From: Lactifluus volemus
Lineage: Eukaryota > Basidiomycota > Agaricomycetes > Russulales > Russulaceae
NCBI GenBank assembly: GCA_022376515.1
Contig: WTXI01000003.1
Span: forward strand, 1,116,001 to 1,180,000
Length of the DNA: 64,000 bases
Reading direction: 5' to 3'
This document shows, one piece after another, positions 46,764-57,951 of the stretch. Numbering within the stretch: the stretch's first letter is position 1; every line of letters starts with the position of its first letter. Below the pieces are notes generated by a model. It saw only the letters and a program-made list of their open reading frames with translations, was not told the origin of the DNA and ran no database searches. Position numbers and translations under genes: made by a program.

Positions 46764-49191
46764 TTATGGGTCCATGCATAACTTGTCCGCCACTTCTTCT
46801 ACCAACGCCCTAATATCCTTCTTCCGCACCTTGAGCTTCCCATCGCCCCCAAGTTTCCCCTTTAGCGTCTCGCGGACTCCCAAAACATTGAGCAGCGGCA
46901 GCAGCTGGTCTTCATAATTAGGCGACAAACGGATCAAAAACGCTAAAGTCGCCGTCAACCGATGCACTAGAAAATAAAAAAAGAAGGTTTGACGATGTGT
47001 TAGATTGGTGATGTGATGGATGAGAACCCTCAACTCACCTGCATCCTCGCTCTCTTCCTCACCCGCGAGGGCCTCCGCGACGGCGCTCACAAGTTCGACC
47101 TCCCACTCGCCATCCTCTTCACCCTCGCGAATCCCATCGAACGCCGGCTCTCCGCCCCCAACTCTTGCGACTCTGCCCCTCTGCACCCACGCTCCAACGT
47201 TGAAGGCCAGGCTCGCCGCCGCCACGCGCACGAGTCGATCCGCGTGCAGAAGCGTGTTCACGAGCACGCCTGTAAGCGCGGCCCTCCTCTTCCGAACGTC
47301 GGCGCCAGTACCAAGAAGCGATCGAGAAAGAAGGGAGGTGCCGAGGGCGTTGGTCGAGAGACGTAACAGCGTAAGAAGCGTCGCGCGAGGCGAGGACGAG
47401 GACGAGGACTCGTTGGTGGTGGTCAGCACTTGGACAAGCGGCGCCAGCGAGACCTGCGCGATGGCGGGCTCGAGGATGGCTAGACGCCAAACGTCCAGGA
47501 GTGGGAAGATGGACGCGGCTGGCAGTTCTGCAACCAGCGTCGTCGTGGCCCTGCTGAACGCGTTTACTACCGCGTGGCTGGGCGGAGGCGGAGGCGCAGC
47601 AGCTTTGTTGGATCCCACTGCGTAGCGCTGCTTCAGCCAGGGAATTATGTGCATCACCAGATCGTCTTTGACTTTACTGGGATTCGCCAAAGAGGTGTTG
47701 TCGATGAAGGAGACGAGTTTATCGCGCACGGTGTCAAATGCCGGCACTTGGGTGAATAAGATCGGTTCGGTAGATAGAGAGGAGATGGCTGGGAGGTCCA
47801 ACGACATGTGCGGATGAGCTGGGGAATTTCGTCAGGGCTTGGTTATGGGGCTCTCGTCTGTACAATCCAGATCAACTTACGAGGAAACGCCTGATATAAA
47901 AGAAGGTCAACTTGGGTGCGTAACTCTGGAGCATTTACGCCTTTCAATTCATGAATCTGCGTTCAAAAGGAGGGCGGGGTTGGTCATTAGCTTGGTGTGT
48001 CAAAAAAAAAAAAAGGAAAACGTTACCCGCTTGCTGTCCAAGAAAAAGCCAAAAGTGGGCGTCGCGGCGACATTGTATTCCCTCGCGACCATAGTGCTCA
48101 TCCCGACGCTCAAATCGACCTTCACGAACGCGACTCGATCACCACCATCCTTGCCCTTGGACGTTTTCGCGTGTGCAAGCTCTTCAAATACAGGCTCGAT
48201 CATCCTGCAAGGACCACACGTCGCGGAGGTAAACATGGCAACGACGGCACGATGCGAGTCAAGCAAGTTGCGGAACGATGCAGGGTTGGTGGATATGTGG
48301 ATCGGGTCTGCGATCGTCATTGTTGCACCCCTCGTCGAGGGCGTCGCGCTACTGCTGCTACTGTACCCCGAGTCTAATGATGTTGGTGCTGGAGTATTGG
48401 CAGTGGTGTTCGTTGTGCGATCGGAGGAAGGCTGGTATGGCTGCTCGAGTGGTGGCCCGGGGGGGTTGAACATTGCGTCTATGGTTGGTCGTAAAGCAGC
48501 GCCGAAAGGTGTAGAAAGGAAATCGGAGGGTAGGTCTAAGTGGTATACGTGTCAATGGACACCACGGGGGAAGAGGAGACCAACAGACTTGTTATCCATG
48601 GAGGGATAGATCCTCCCGTCAGAAACCCGATGCAGTCGTTCGTAAATGTGTTGCAGTTGAAGTCTACAAGTGAGTGGTTGGACTTTGCTGCATCATAAAA
48701 CTTGATCTATCATTTACCCAAGAGGTGATACTGTAGCGAGCGCAACAGTGGGCCACCAGTGAATGGAAGGGAAACAAGACATTCATTTACGACGAGAGCA
48801 TACCTTGTCAGCGGTATACTGCCCCCTCATTTCCGCAAGATACTCTTCGAATATCTGCTCGTCAATGGCCGTCTCGCCCATATCTTGAATCGATACCGGT
48901 TGACCATACTGTCAGAGTGTCAGCCGGTGTAACCTATATCCCAATTACAACAAGACAGACATGCGACTGTCCAGGAGCCGTGATGAAGATCCCTTGTCCG
49001 TAGAATACTTCCTTGTTAAAGACGACGACGGATGTATGCCTAAGAGAACGCGTTAGAAAATGCCCGCAACTTGACTCAAAAGTACGGGAATACCATATGC
49101 CATCTAACTGCCTTCCAAGAAATTGCATTGACATTGCTCTAGCCATGCCTCTGCTCAGGTCATACACGTATAGCTTCACAGGGGAGGTCAT
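46764..49191 (-). CDS. DeSI/PPPDE thiol peptidase - thioredoxin - PUL domain fusion protein
   Basis: From ATG 49191: [20 protein letters not shown], then the PPPDE catalytic His in [36 protein letters not shown], and the catalytic Cys in [19 protein letters not shown] linker leads to a thioredoxin domain with the active site [17 protein letters not shown] and [15 protein letters not shown]. After two further splices ([20 protein letters not shown], then [12 protein letters not shown]) comes a C-terminal helical PUL domain. Within the PUL frame a 72-nt intron (GTGAGT...TTCTAG, about 46968-47039) is in frame, so its 24 codons are probably not protein. The layout suggests a deSUMOylase or deubiquitinase linked to Cdc48 through PUL, since PUL domains bind the Cdc48/p97 C-terminus. 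That function is inferred. Confidence 0.88.
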
Positions 49192-49287
49192 GGTTGTAAT
49201 GGCCTTTGAAGATATGAGAAGAGTCTTCTTATAGTACGCTACCTGACCCGACGCGTATGCGTTGGTGACGCGTCCCACTGCCCATTG

Positions 49288-51814
49288 CTACAAACGCGAC
49301 ACTAATGCGTCCTTCCCCTTCCCTTTGGCACACTCCACCTCCAAGTTCCCTCCCAACGCCTCGCGCTGTTCCTCCCACCACCGCAAACAGTACTCTTTCT
49401 CCCTGTCTCCCACATTCTCCATAATCTCCTTGAACACCTCATCGGCCATCTCGTGTAGGTCCTCGCCTTTCGAATCCCGAATCGCGTCTGCCACGGCGCT
49501 CAATGCATCCGGCAATAGCACAGACGGTAGAGTAGACAACGTCGATACGAGAACAAGGTGCAGACGGTGTCGCCGTTTTGCGTCCTCCGTCGTGGAAAGG
49601 CCGGAGAGCGTGGAGATGAGAGAGGACAGGCAAAACTGGCCCAGCGTAGGTGTACTTGCGCTTGCGCTGCTGATAAGTGCACCGAACGCGAGACGCAGCT
49701 GCGGGGTGGTGAGCTTTCCGTCTGCCGAATTCTGCATAAACGGTCACTTTCGCGTAAAGATGAACATAGATGGGCGGGCGCACCTCGAGGAGACATCGTA
49801 CGTAGAATGGTACAATCTTCTCTACGAAGGTTGACTGTGGCACCCTTGTACCTCGTAATTCGGCTACTGTCGTCGAGTCCGGCTGCCCAAGCGCGTGCGC
49901 TGCGAACAATGCCAAAATGGCCGAGTGTGAAGACTCGTATGTCTCCCGGTGCGATGAATCATTTAAATGCCTTGATGAGAGCAGACAGATCGGAATAGAG
50001 AACTGAAGAGGATGGTAAATATGCGTACGGAAGGCACAAGGGGAAGACAACGTGCTCGATTGTGTCGGCAGTAAGCAGGGGAACGAGTTGTTCGACACAC
50101 GCAAGGTTGAACGCTTGGCGAGCACGTATAAGCGAATCTTTTGGAGTCAGCCCTTTGTTGGAAGTTGTCGGGACTTGCAGATAGATGAGAGTGTCGCCAA
50201 TGAATCCACGTTCAGCTGGACCCACCATGCGCATTTAAAGACCTGACAAATGTATCACTTGCCTCTACATCTGCACTCAAAACGTCCAGTGCTGAGTAGA
50301 ACACACGTTTGAGTTCCGCGAAGCCGTCGCTCCTCGTTGATGTGACCCCACCGAACTTGGCAATCACAAACGAGAGACGGGAGAGTACGTGGAGCGTCGA
50401 CAGAGCAAGCGTCGAGTGTGTGGGCGGGTGTGCTAAAAATTGCTTGGGTTCCAGGAAGACTGTGACAGGGGGGGAGAAGGTTATGGTGGAGAGGATGGAC
50501 TGCGAGAGCATGATAGTTGTGAAAAGAAGTGTTTTGAGGATAGTCCAAATATTCGCCGCAACATCGCGGGATTCGAGTGCTGTGGTATTCAGGATATGAT
50601 GCATGGGTCGTAGTGCGGGTTTGATTTGGGGACATACCGATGTCGTCATCATTTTGGATGCGAGCAAGAGCACTTTTTGCCCAGTCATTCTCGACATTAC
50701 TAGCAATTTTTTCAAGACACATGGCAATTGCTTCCATCGTGCTCCATGCCTCCAGAGGAGAAGATTCATTCAAGAGTGGAAGGATCCTCGCAGTAATACT
50801 CGCCAGTGAGGGGATAGCAGTGAAGAGCGAGGAACTGACCACAGCTTTGAGTTCGCCAGGTAGAGAGGAACATTGATTCCATGGCGATGGGCCATCATAA
50901 GGAAACGAAGGTTGTTTTGGTCCCACTGGTGTTGTAAGCGAAAGCCGTCCACTTGATGTTGTGCTGCATGACGCGGGGAGCGAAGCGAGAAACGATCCCG
51001 AGGCAAAAGAAGTCTCGATAGTTGTCATCAGATGTATGGAGAGTGCCTAATATTGCAGCTCAGCGATGAAAGACATAAATATGAGGAGACATACAGAGAG
51101 TGGCAGGACCTTGATACGTTCCGAGAAGACAAGAGGCAAGAGTTGGGCGACAAACAACAAGGTGAGAGCAAGGACATCCACTAGACCATCAGTTGGTGGG
51201 GTTGTGATGCAAGAAGGTACGGACAACTCACATTCGCCATGCTCCGTCTCTGGTTGAAACTCTTTCTCCCAAGCGCTGTCTTTGGGTGCACCGTACAACT
51301 CCATTATTTCGGTGAGGGCAATAATGAGCTCGTCCTCAGTCTTTGATCTCACACTGCCAGCCCCGGGATCGACGGCCCACTTTTCTTTCAAATCTTTAAG
51401 GCCAAGAAGAATGCCTCCAGCGCAGACGAACCGGATGACGGCCTGACCGCCATTGAAACCCTTTGCTAGGCTACGGGTCCACTCTGTGATCCTGGGCTGT
51501 ATCCCTCTGGTGAATAAGCCCCTTTCTTCATTTTCAAGGGCCTTTAACCTGAGGTGCACGGCATGTCTGAAAGCGGTGAGAAGGGTAAAGAGTTTGAGAT
51601 GAGAAAAGGGTCGAAAGAGAGGGGAGGAGATGACGGTTGCTGTGAGGGGGGTGGGAGTGGGAGTTTGAGCAAGAAAATGAGATATGAGAGACTGATGAGT
51701 TGAGAGTGGAAGAGAGGAGGATGGCTTGTGAAGGTGGGTAAGAAGAATGGTGTACTCTCTCGGTGGAATCGCCGTCATGGGTTTGGCGGCGGGGGTATAT
51801 GCGTTAGCGCCCAT
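49288..51814 (-). CDS. Large helical protein with a C-terminal PTS1 signal, candidate peroxin Pex8
   Basis: Several exons from ATG 51814 (AIPPREYTILLTHLHKPSSS, SHLKLFTLLTAFRHAVHLRL, FVCAGGILLGLKDLKEKWAV) through LKAVVSSSLFTAIPSLASIT, STLALSTLHVLSRLSFVIAK, RARQAFNLACVEQLVPLLTA and TFVEKIVPFYVRCLL to the last exon (LTTPQLRLAFGALISSASAS, EYCLRWWEEQREALGGN), ending SRL before the stop at 49288. SRL fits the PTS1 consensus for peroxisomal import. A long all-helical protein with a terminal PTS1 and no enzyme motif fits Pex8, which links docking and RING complexes of the peroxisomal importer. I do not recognise a diagnostic Pex8 motif, so this rests on architecture. Inner exon edges are approximate. 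Confidence 0.5.
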
Positions 51815-51914
51815 GGGGGTGGTGGGTTGCCGGTTGCGGACCGGTAGCGACCAGATGACTTTACTGTATCACGTTAGCGGAAACTGCCGGAAACGGTGAA
51901 TTCATCTCTTTGCG
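51815..51914. promoter_or_regulatory. Divergent promoter, Pex8 candidate / DUF952 gene
   Basis: 100 bp between opposed start codons. Confidence 0.4.
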
Positions 51915-52322
51915 ATGACCACGACCACGGTCGAGCCCCCGTTCCCGCGTTACGTCTACAAAATCCTCAACGAGGAGCCCCCAGACCCACTGCCACACAA
52001 CCTTGCACTGACACCGTTGGACAAACAAGACGGATTCATTCATCTCTCTGCCGGCTGGCGAGTACCACAAACGGTATCACTATATTTCGAATCCTATACG
52101 ACCATCTGGTTACTTCGGGTAGACACGGAGGTCTCACGGGGAGAAGATGCACGATTCAAGTGGGGAGATCCAGGGTGTGTACACATGTATGGACCGGCCA
52201 ATGACAAGACGAGGTGGGCAAGGATGGGAGATGGAGTCGTCGTCGCAGTTCGGAAGTTTGCGAGGGATGGAGATGAAGGGTGGTCAGGGGTGCTGGAAAT
52301 GGAATATGGTTGGCTTAGTTAA
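51915..52322 (+). CDS. DUF952 family protein
   Basis: Single exon of 135 aa, a rare intronless gene in this window. RYVYKILNEEPPDPLP and DKQDGFIHLSAGWRVPQT are the signature blocks of DUF952, and VSRGEDARFKWGDPGCVHMY follows the family pattern. The fold resembles a small ADP-ribosyltransferase-like domain in some descriptions, but no function is established and none is assigned here. The start is the only ATG that leaves the conserved block complete. It is expressed from a 100-bp divergent promoter shared with the Pex8 candidate. Confidence 0.85.
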   Translation: MTTTTVEPPFPRYVYKILNEEPPDPLPHNLALTPLDKQDGFIHLSAGWRVPQTVSLYFESYTTIWLLRVDTEVSRGEDARFKWGDPGCVHMYGPANDKTRWARMGDGVVVAVRKFARDGDEGWSGVLEMEYGWLS

Positions 52323-52776
52323 TCAGTGCCTGAAAGCGGCACATGGACACGGACGTGCGTCTATAAGTGGACATCATGAGACCAGGTTTCAGGATTTCGG
52401 TTGCGATTTTCCGTGAGAAAATAAAAGATGATGATATCCCTTTTAAAAAAGTAATAATAAATTTATTTATTTTATTCGTTCTTCTCTTCTCTTTACCTTT
52501 TTCTTTCTTCCTTGTGAGGGCAAGCGAAACCAACAGAGGCAAGTACCAAGGCACGGTGAAGGAGTGAGAAACAGTCGGGTTTACATATCCGTATTTTCGG
52601 ATAATGACAATTGCCCCCTTGACCTTGAACCTGACCGTGTCCGTGACCACCGTACCTTAGTCCATCGTCATTGCTCCTCTTGCTCTAATCGTCTATCTCC
52701 GTCCTACTCTTTCCCCCTTGCATTTCACCCACTCTTTCCCTTCTTCCTTATCTTCCTCTTACCCTTCTCTCCTCCA
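52323..52776. other. AT-rich then pyrimidine-rich intergenic region
   Basis: AT-rich at 52420-52500, then CT-rich leader-like sequence. A hydrophobic stretch in the frame of the next gene (FPLAFHPLFPFFLIFLLPF, 52711-52767) could be a signal peptide lacking an ATG. Confidence 0.4.
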
Positions 52777-54265
52777 ATGCCTATCCCAACTCCTTCCGAC
52801 CAGTCTCCCTGGCCCGCACAGACCCCTCCTCCTTCCCATTCTCGCAAACGCAAGATTCTATCCCTAGAACGCCGTACTCTTCATTCCAGGCAGCAAATTT
52901 TCAACGAAACAGGCATCAGTGCGTCTTCCTCACAGTTGACTTTTTCCTATTCGCCCCGCCACGAGATTTCCCACCTATCCTGTCTCGTTTCTTTCCTTCC
53001 CCATCATTTTTTTTTTTCCTTTTCCTTCTTCCCCACGATCTGATCCCATCTCTCTCGTCATCCCCCAGACGAGGCCCTCCAGGAGTGTCAGTTCGCTTCC
53101 TCAAATTCGGTCATCTCATGTTTTCCCACCTCCAACTCAATCATACCCCAACACGAATGGGCAACCTTCGTATGTGCGTATCTCTCCAATCCATCTCCCG
53201 TTTTCGTCTCTTGTCTGCCCCTCATTCACCCTTTGATACTCCAGGGAACAGCAGGCTCCCTCAACTCACCCAGACCAACTTGGTTAACATTTACCTTTTC
53301 CACGCCGAGTCGGGCATCATGGTTCTCAGTGTCCTTAATGAAATTAACCCCTTCGGTCGTGCCGGTTCAATAGCACAGCAGGTCAACGATACGTGGTTCC
53401 CAAATAAAGGTCTTGACTTCAATGGAACTCCAACTTCATATCCGTATTATTGGGTAATAACTCGCGCCGACGCGACGTTAGATGGTTCCGAGGTCCCTCA
53501 AGCGACTTTTAGCGCAGTTCGTGAGTATTCTCCCTCTCTCTGTCGTTCAGCTTGCCAAGAGACAACAATCCCGTTGTAGAAACAACGCTTGCTGATGCCG
53601 TCACGTCCTCCATCGCCTCTTCATCATCTGCTGCTATGGCCTCTGTCTCGGTTGCCTCTGTTGCCGCCGCCTCCAGCTCAAGGAACGCCGCCAACCAAAC
53701 CTCTGGCAGCTTACAAGCCAACGCCCAATCCAGCTTTCCTCACTGGGCAATCGCCACCATCGCTGTTCTTGGTTTTTTTGCCTTTCTTGCTGTTGGTGTT
53801 CTTGGCCTCCTCCTCCTACGCCGCGCAGGGCGGAACCAGAGTGCTCGCACCTCGCGGCGTGGTTCGATCGGCTCTGCCTCGCCCATGATCGCAGATGTTA
53901 CCGGTACAGGTGGCCTACCGCAATCGCCGGTGATGGAGCAAGCACCCACCATACGTCCCGCATCTTTGTATTCACCAAACGATGGCTCTTCGATGATTTC
54001 CCATGCCCACTCGACGGATACTCCATTCTCCGGCGCTGATGCGGCAATCATGGCAGACGCCTTCCGCAAGGCACTACGAAAACCAGACTTTGCAGGCCGT
54101 CCTATTGAAGAGGGAGATAGTCCTGAATCTCAGGAGCAGAAAGAACACCGGCTACTCAGTCGTGAACTTGCAGAAGAGGGGCGAGATATCCGCAGTGTCG
54201 GCTCGTCACGCGACGTACGGGTCGAGACGCTTAGCGATACAGAAGATAAGGTCAAGGATCGCTGA
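52777..54265 (+). CDS. Single-pass membrane protein with a Kre9/Knh1-like extracellular domain
   Basis: Exons encode LQECQFASSNSVISCFP, HEWATFVWNSRLPQLTQTNL, NIYLFHAESGIMVLSVLNEI, NPFGRAGSIAQQVNDTWF and PYYWVITRADATLDGSEVPQ, an extracellular beta-rich domain similar to Ser/Thr-rich GPI-type proteins. A Ser/Ala-rich stalk, a transmembrane helix (WAIATIAVLGFFAFLAVGVL, then GLLLLRR) and a 150-residue charged cytosolic tail follow. This resembles wall-sensor-like proteins, with a role in cell-wall sensing or septation inferred. No ATG precedes the hydrophobic segment at 52711-52767 in frame, so the true start is uncertain. At the junction near 53520-53575 the frame fits only if one base is missing. 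Confidence 0.65.
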
Positions 54266-55726
54266 TGTCGGCCGTTTTTCTTTTTATCTTCTTCCTGGGT
54301 ATTAAAGGACTCTGTATGCTTGTGCAAATATTCTACCCTTTTCTTCGGCAGTCAATGTTATTCCTTATGTGCACTATCTTCGACTACCCCGTCATTAACC
54401 ACTTTACTGCCCATCCATTTTCATCACAGACACCTCCGGCGACCAGCACCCGCAGTCCTTTGGTTGGCAGAGCCTTTTTACTTTAATTGTTGGACAGCCC
54501 CTCCGTTTCAAAGAGCTGCTTTCGACTATATATTTGGCCTCGATGACCTCGTTACTTTAGTTATTCTGCCCCCCTCCTTCCCTTCATATATGCTCACGTT
54601 TAGTTCCCCCGCGCACGCATGCCTCTCCCCGCCCTCTATCTCCTCGGCCGCGTTTTTCAATTTGCGCTGGTGTGTCCTACCTCACGCCCCATGACAACAT
54701 ATATACCCCAACTCGCTTGCCATGCCGATCGCAAGCGCCGCACCCTCGTTAAAATTGTATTGTTTATTACTCGCACGCACCCCAACCAGCCCCCTTCCCA
54801 CATCCTACTGTCACCATCACCGCCCGCTCCTCCTCTTCGTCAAGAAGTTCAAACGTGGTTGGCACCACGAGCAAATATTCACAGGCCGGCCAACATCGAG
54901 AGCGAGATTCGATCACAGCCGTGCGCCACCCCCGCGCGTCTCTGGCTGATTAGTGTGTGGCTGTGTGACTGATTCGCCGCCCCTCGCATATTAGCCTTGT
55001 CTCTCCGTTGTTTCATCCTTATGAAACCTTGCCTCCGCCGCGGGTGCTGCGTGTCGTGTTCTGCAACTATAAAGCGTCCACGTCCATTCCTTGTTGAGAT
55101 TGGACGGGTCGGGTTTCTCGAAGCCTTCGATCGATTTCGAAATGCTTCTTGGACCCATTTTCCTCCCCCCTTTTACCTTATCTTCTCGCACTTCTTTATA
55201 CTTATTCTCCTTCGGTTTTTCTTCCTTGTCTCGTCCCAATTTTTTTTTCCCTCTTTCAATATAGTTTACAACTCTCGACTCACGATGGAACCATCCCCCC
55301 AAATATTTTTTCTTTGCTTCCGTGTCTGCAACGGATCATTGATCATTTGTGCCCGTGCCCGTCCCACATAATAATGTTGGCTTGGCTTGTATTTGATAGT
55401 ATATTCCCATGATGATTGAACAATTACCGATCGACGTGAGACGAGCTCTCGCTGGAAATTTTCACGGCTTTCCCGGCCAGAAGATCACACACATGGGTCT
55501 ACCGTTAGGTTAGGTAAGCAGTATATGGGCGCATGATTCGTATCGGGTCGGGGTCGGCGTAGAGAATACTTTAAAAGAAAAACTGTGCGCGTGTATAAAG
55601 TACAAGCAAGCCCTTGTGGATATGAAGGTAAATATTGCTTCCGAGATATGATACTGCGTGATGTGGCGTCTACTCCGCGGGAGAAGGGGGGGGATGGGGG
55701 AAAGTGACCACCCGTGAGGGGGACAC
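54266..55726. other. 1.46 kb, strongly pyrimidine-rich on the plus strand, no gene seen
   Basis: Convergent space between the membrane-protein gene and the mitochondrial carrier. C/T-rich stretches at 54390-54700 and 55140-55340 resemble fungal 5' leaders, but no plus-strand gene follows. It could be a long 3' UTR or a non-coding transcript. Confidence 0.35.
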
Positions 55727-57244
55727 CTATGTTCGTCGTTGTTTCGAAAGTTGACGCATCAACAGTTCGTATCTGTGGATTCAATTGAGAAATTCAACAA
55801 CGTGACGTTATGAATAATGATGCTGATGGTCGGTTGATGATGATGATGGTTGGGGTTTAAAGTGATAACCATGGACCGGGATGGACCAATCGAGTCAATC
55901 GACACTCACGTTAACATCGTCACGGCGCTATTAGGCACCGTACGGATCAGATTGACCGAGAGACCCTTGTAGAGCCCGCGCCATCCCTCGAAATGGATGA
56001 TCTTTCCTGTAGTGCGGATGATTCCCGACCGCTTGCGAGGCGCGCCGGATGGGAGCAGCAGCCGTCGCTGTGCCTGCAGACGCGTTCGCACCACCTCGTG
56101 CGGGTATGTGGCCACCGAAGCGGTCATCTTTGCCACCGCGGAGCAGAAGAGTATGGCATGGACCGATAAAGGCCGGTCGGAGCTATGACGTTCTGCGGTA
56201 GGGGGTATCATATACGTAAGCCGTCAAGTTATATGCCCAAAAGAAATGGAATGGACGGAGCGTACTTGCAATAATTTTGAGCTTCTCGTAGAGCGGGAAC
56301 TGCACCGCGACGTGGGCGATCCCTAATAGGCTTGGTATAAATCCTCGATAAAAAGCGCGAATGCCTTCACTCCGGTATATCGTAATGGCGGCGTCTAGGG
56401 TGTGACGATACCGCGGCTCGTTGCGTGATTGCGTCTAATAGGAAATGCCCCGAACCCATCGGGGACAACCCCAAAACCAAAAATCGGTCATCCATCCTGA
56501 CGTGAGAGAAAGGAGAATGAAACAAAGAAAAAAAAAGAAAGGGACGCCGAAAGGAGAACAGTAAAAAGAGTGTGATCGCGTACCATGATGCGCGTTTTGA
56601 TGACCCAGAACGGAAGGGTGCAGACGGTGCTCGTGGCACCGGCGACCATTGCAGACAGCAGGTGGAGCGACCATGGATGCTCGCGGACGATGGGCTGGTA
56701 ACCCTTGGCGGACGGCGCTGGATAGAGCCGTTCTGATTTCGCGATGGATGCGTCGATGCCAAGAGGCAGCTCGCCGAAACGGGTCTTGATCCCGTCGTAC
56801 ACGGCAAAGTAGATGGCCCAGGTTGGAAGATAGCCGAGGATGGTCGGCCCGAGACCGCGATAAAGCCCACGAAAACCGTCGTGCCGGATGATGTCGCGAA
56901 AAGTCGCTGTAGGACACGGCAGACGGCCAGGGGAGAACCACAACAAAAAAAAAAGGCAGGAGGGCAGGGGTGGTGCATCAAGGGTTTGATTAGGACTGGT
57001 AAGTAGTAGGAAAACAGGGTACAGACCGGATATGCCGAGATAGTCCGCTTGGCCAAGTGTCGCTCGCTGCGCCTGCAGCTTTGTCTTGATAACGTCTAGA
57101 GGACAAGTCGCGATACTAGCGACGAGGCCGCCGACTGCACCAGCTGCGAGAGGCTCATCGGTGAGCAATTAAGGCGGTGGTCACGACCAGGGTCAGCGGA
57201 CCTATCACGCTGTCAGCGGTCCATTTCTTTCGAGTTGATGGCAT
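55727..57244 (-). CDS. Mitochondrial carrier family protein (NAD/pyrimidine-nucleotide type)
   Basis: Three carrier signatures are visible: CPLDVIKTKLQAQ, then LPFWVIKTRIM, then YPHEVVRTRLQAQ, each followed by the paired GFRGLYRGLGP, GIRAFYRGFIPSLLGI and GWRGLYKGLSVNLIRTVP motifs. The PHE in the third repeat and the FW in the second resemble NAD+ and pyrimidine-nucleotide/folate carriers (yeast Ndt1, Rim2; SLC25A32/33/36). It ends ELLMRQLSKQRRT at 55727. Six membrane helices in the inner mitochondrial membrane are expected. The first exon is uncertain: the ATG at 57244 opens a short frame, but its junction to LTDEPLAAGAVGG is unclear. A hairpin with CCCCGC/GCGGGG arms lies at 57252-57267 just upstream. 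Confidence 0.85.
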
Positions 57245-57951
57245 ATCTCTCCCCCGCAAAAGCGGGGTCCACGTCGTATGATCAGTTCAATAAAGGGAGA
57301 TTATAGTGCGGAATGCCAGTGACTCAGAGGGTAGAGTATCACTCTCCTCGTCGTCTTGACCGTTAACAGGTTAAATTCGGTTGCGCCGACTTTAACTTTG
57401 GGTTGTCACGTGTCACAATATTAAGCTACTCGGATAAAAATAAAATACAAAGTCATCATTCGAGCAGGAGTCGGCCTCTCCGATATGCCCTACCCAATCA
57501 AATGAATCTTTATGTCGTCGACGACCTGTCTTGCTTTATATCACACCATCCTGCTCATCGTTTGTAAGATGCCATGTAAGGATGTCCACTAGCTATCTCC
57601 ATCCGTTGGTAGAACAGCACCGACTCGGACTTTACCTGCGGTTGCCTCGACTTCAATTTTGCTATACCGAACTTCGATGTCCATAAGTCGTGTCGAGGTG
57701 TGAGTGGGTCAATCCTTGCACGGTTTCCGTCCGATAGAATCCCATGTATGGACCTGCAATGATCATAAGCCCTGTTCCAACAATATACTGTCCGGTGTGT
57801 TATCTCGTCATTTGACGGCCACTTCATTGTTTCGCCCAGGACTATGAAGTCAGCCGTAAAGGATGAGCTCACAATTCCTGTGCAGACACGATTCGTCTTC
57901 CCCATTTACCTAGCCAATAAGCAACCCAGAAATGTCGCTACATCCCCATGT
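57245..57951. promoter_or_regulatory. Carrier promoter side, otherwise no gene seen
   Basis: Includes the GC hairpin at 57252-57267. The open frame at 57555-57905 shows no family resemblance. Confidence 0.35.

Noticed and set aside
47020..47625. 201-codon plus-strand Ser/Thr/Arg-rich open frame
   Set aside because: Antisense shadow of the GC-rich PUL-domain exon.
47839..48609. 256-codon plus-strand open frame
   Set aside because: It is the antisense of the thioredoxin part of the DeSI-thioredoxin-PUL gene, whose minus-strand product carries clear motifs.
53589..53888. Leu/Pro-rich alternative frame in the membrane-protein gene
   Set aside because: Overlaps the real transmembrane exon in another frame; it has the composition of a shadow.
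57252..57267. CCCCGC-AAAA-GCGGGG hairpin resembling a bacterial terminator
   Set aside because: No T run follows, and the genome is eukaryotic. It is recorded only as a small inverted repeat upstream of the carrier gene.
57300..57385. tRNA-like stretch with GGGTAGAG and GGTTAAATTC
   Set aside because: The acceptor and anticodon stems do not pair and the B box is a poor match. The similarity is limited to short box-like words.
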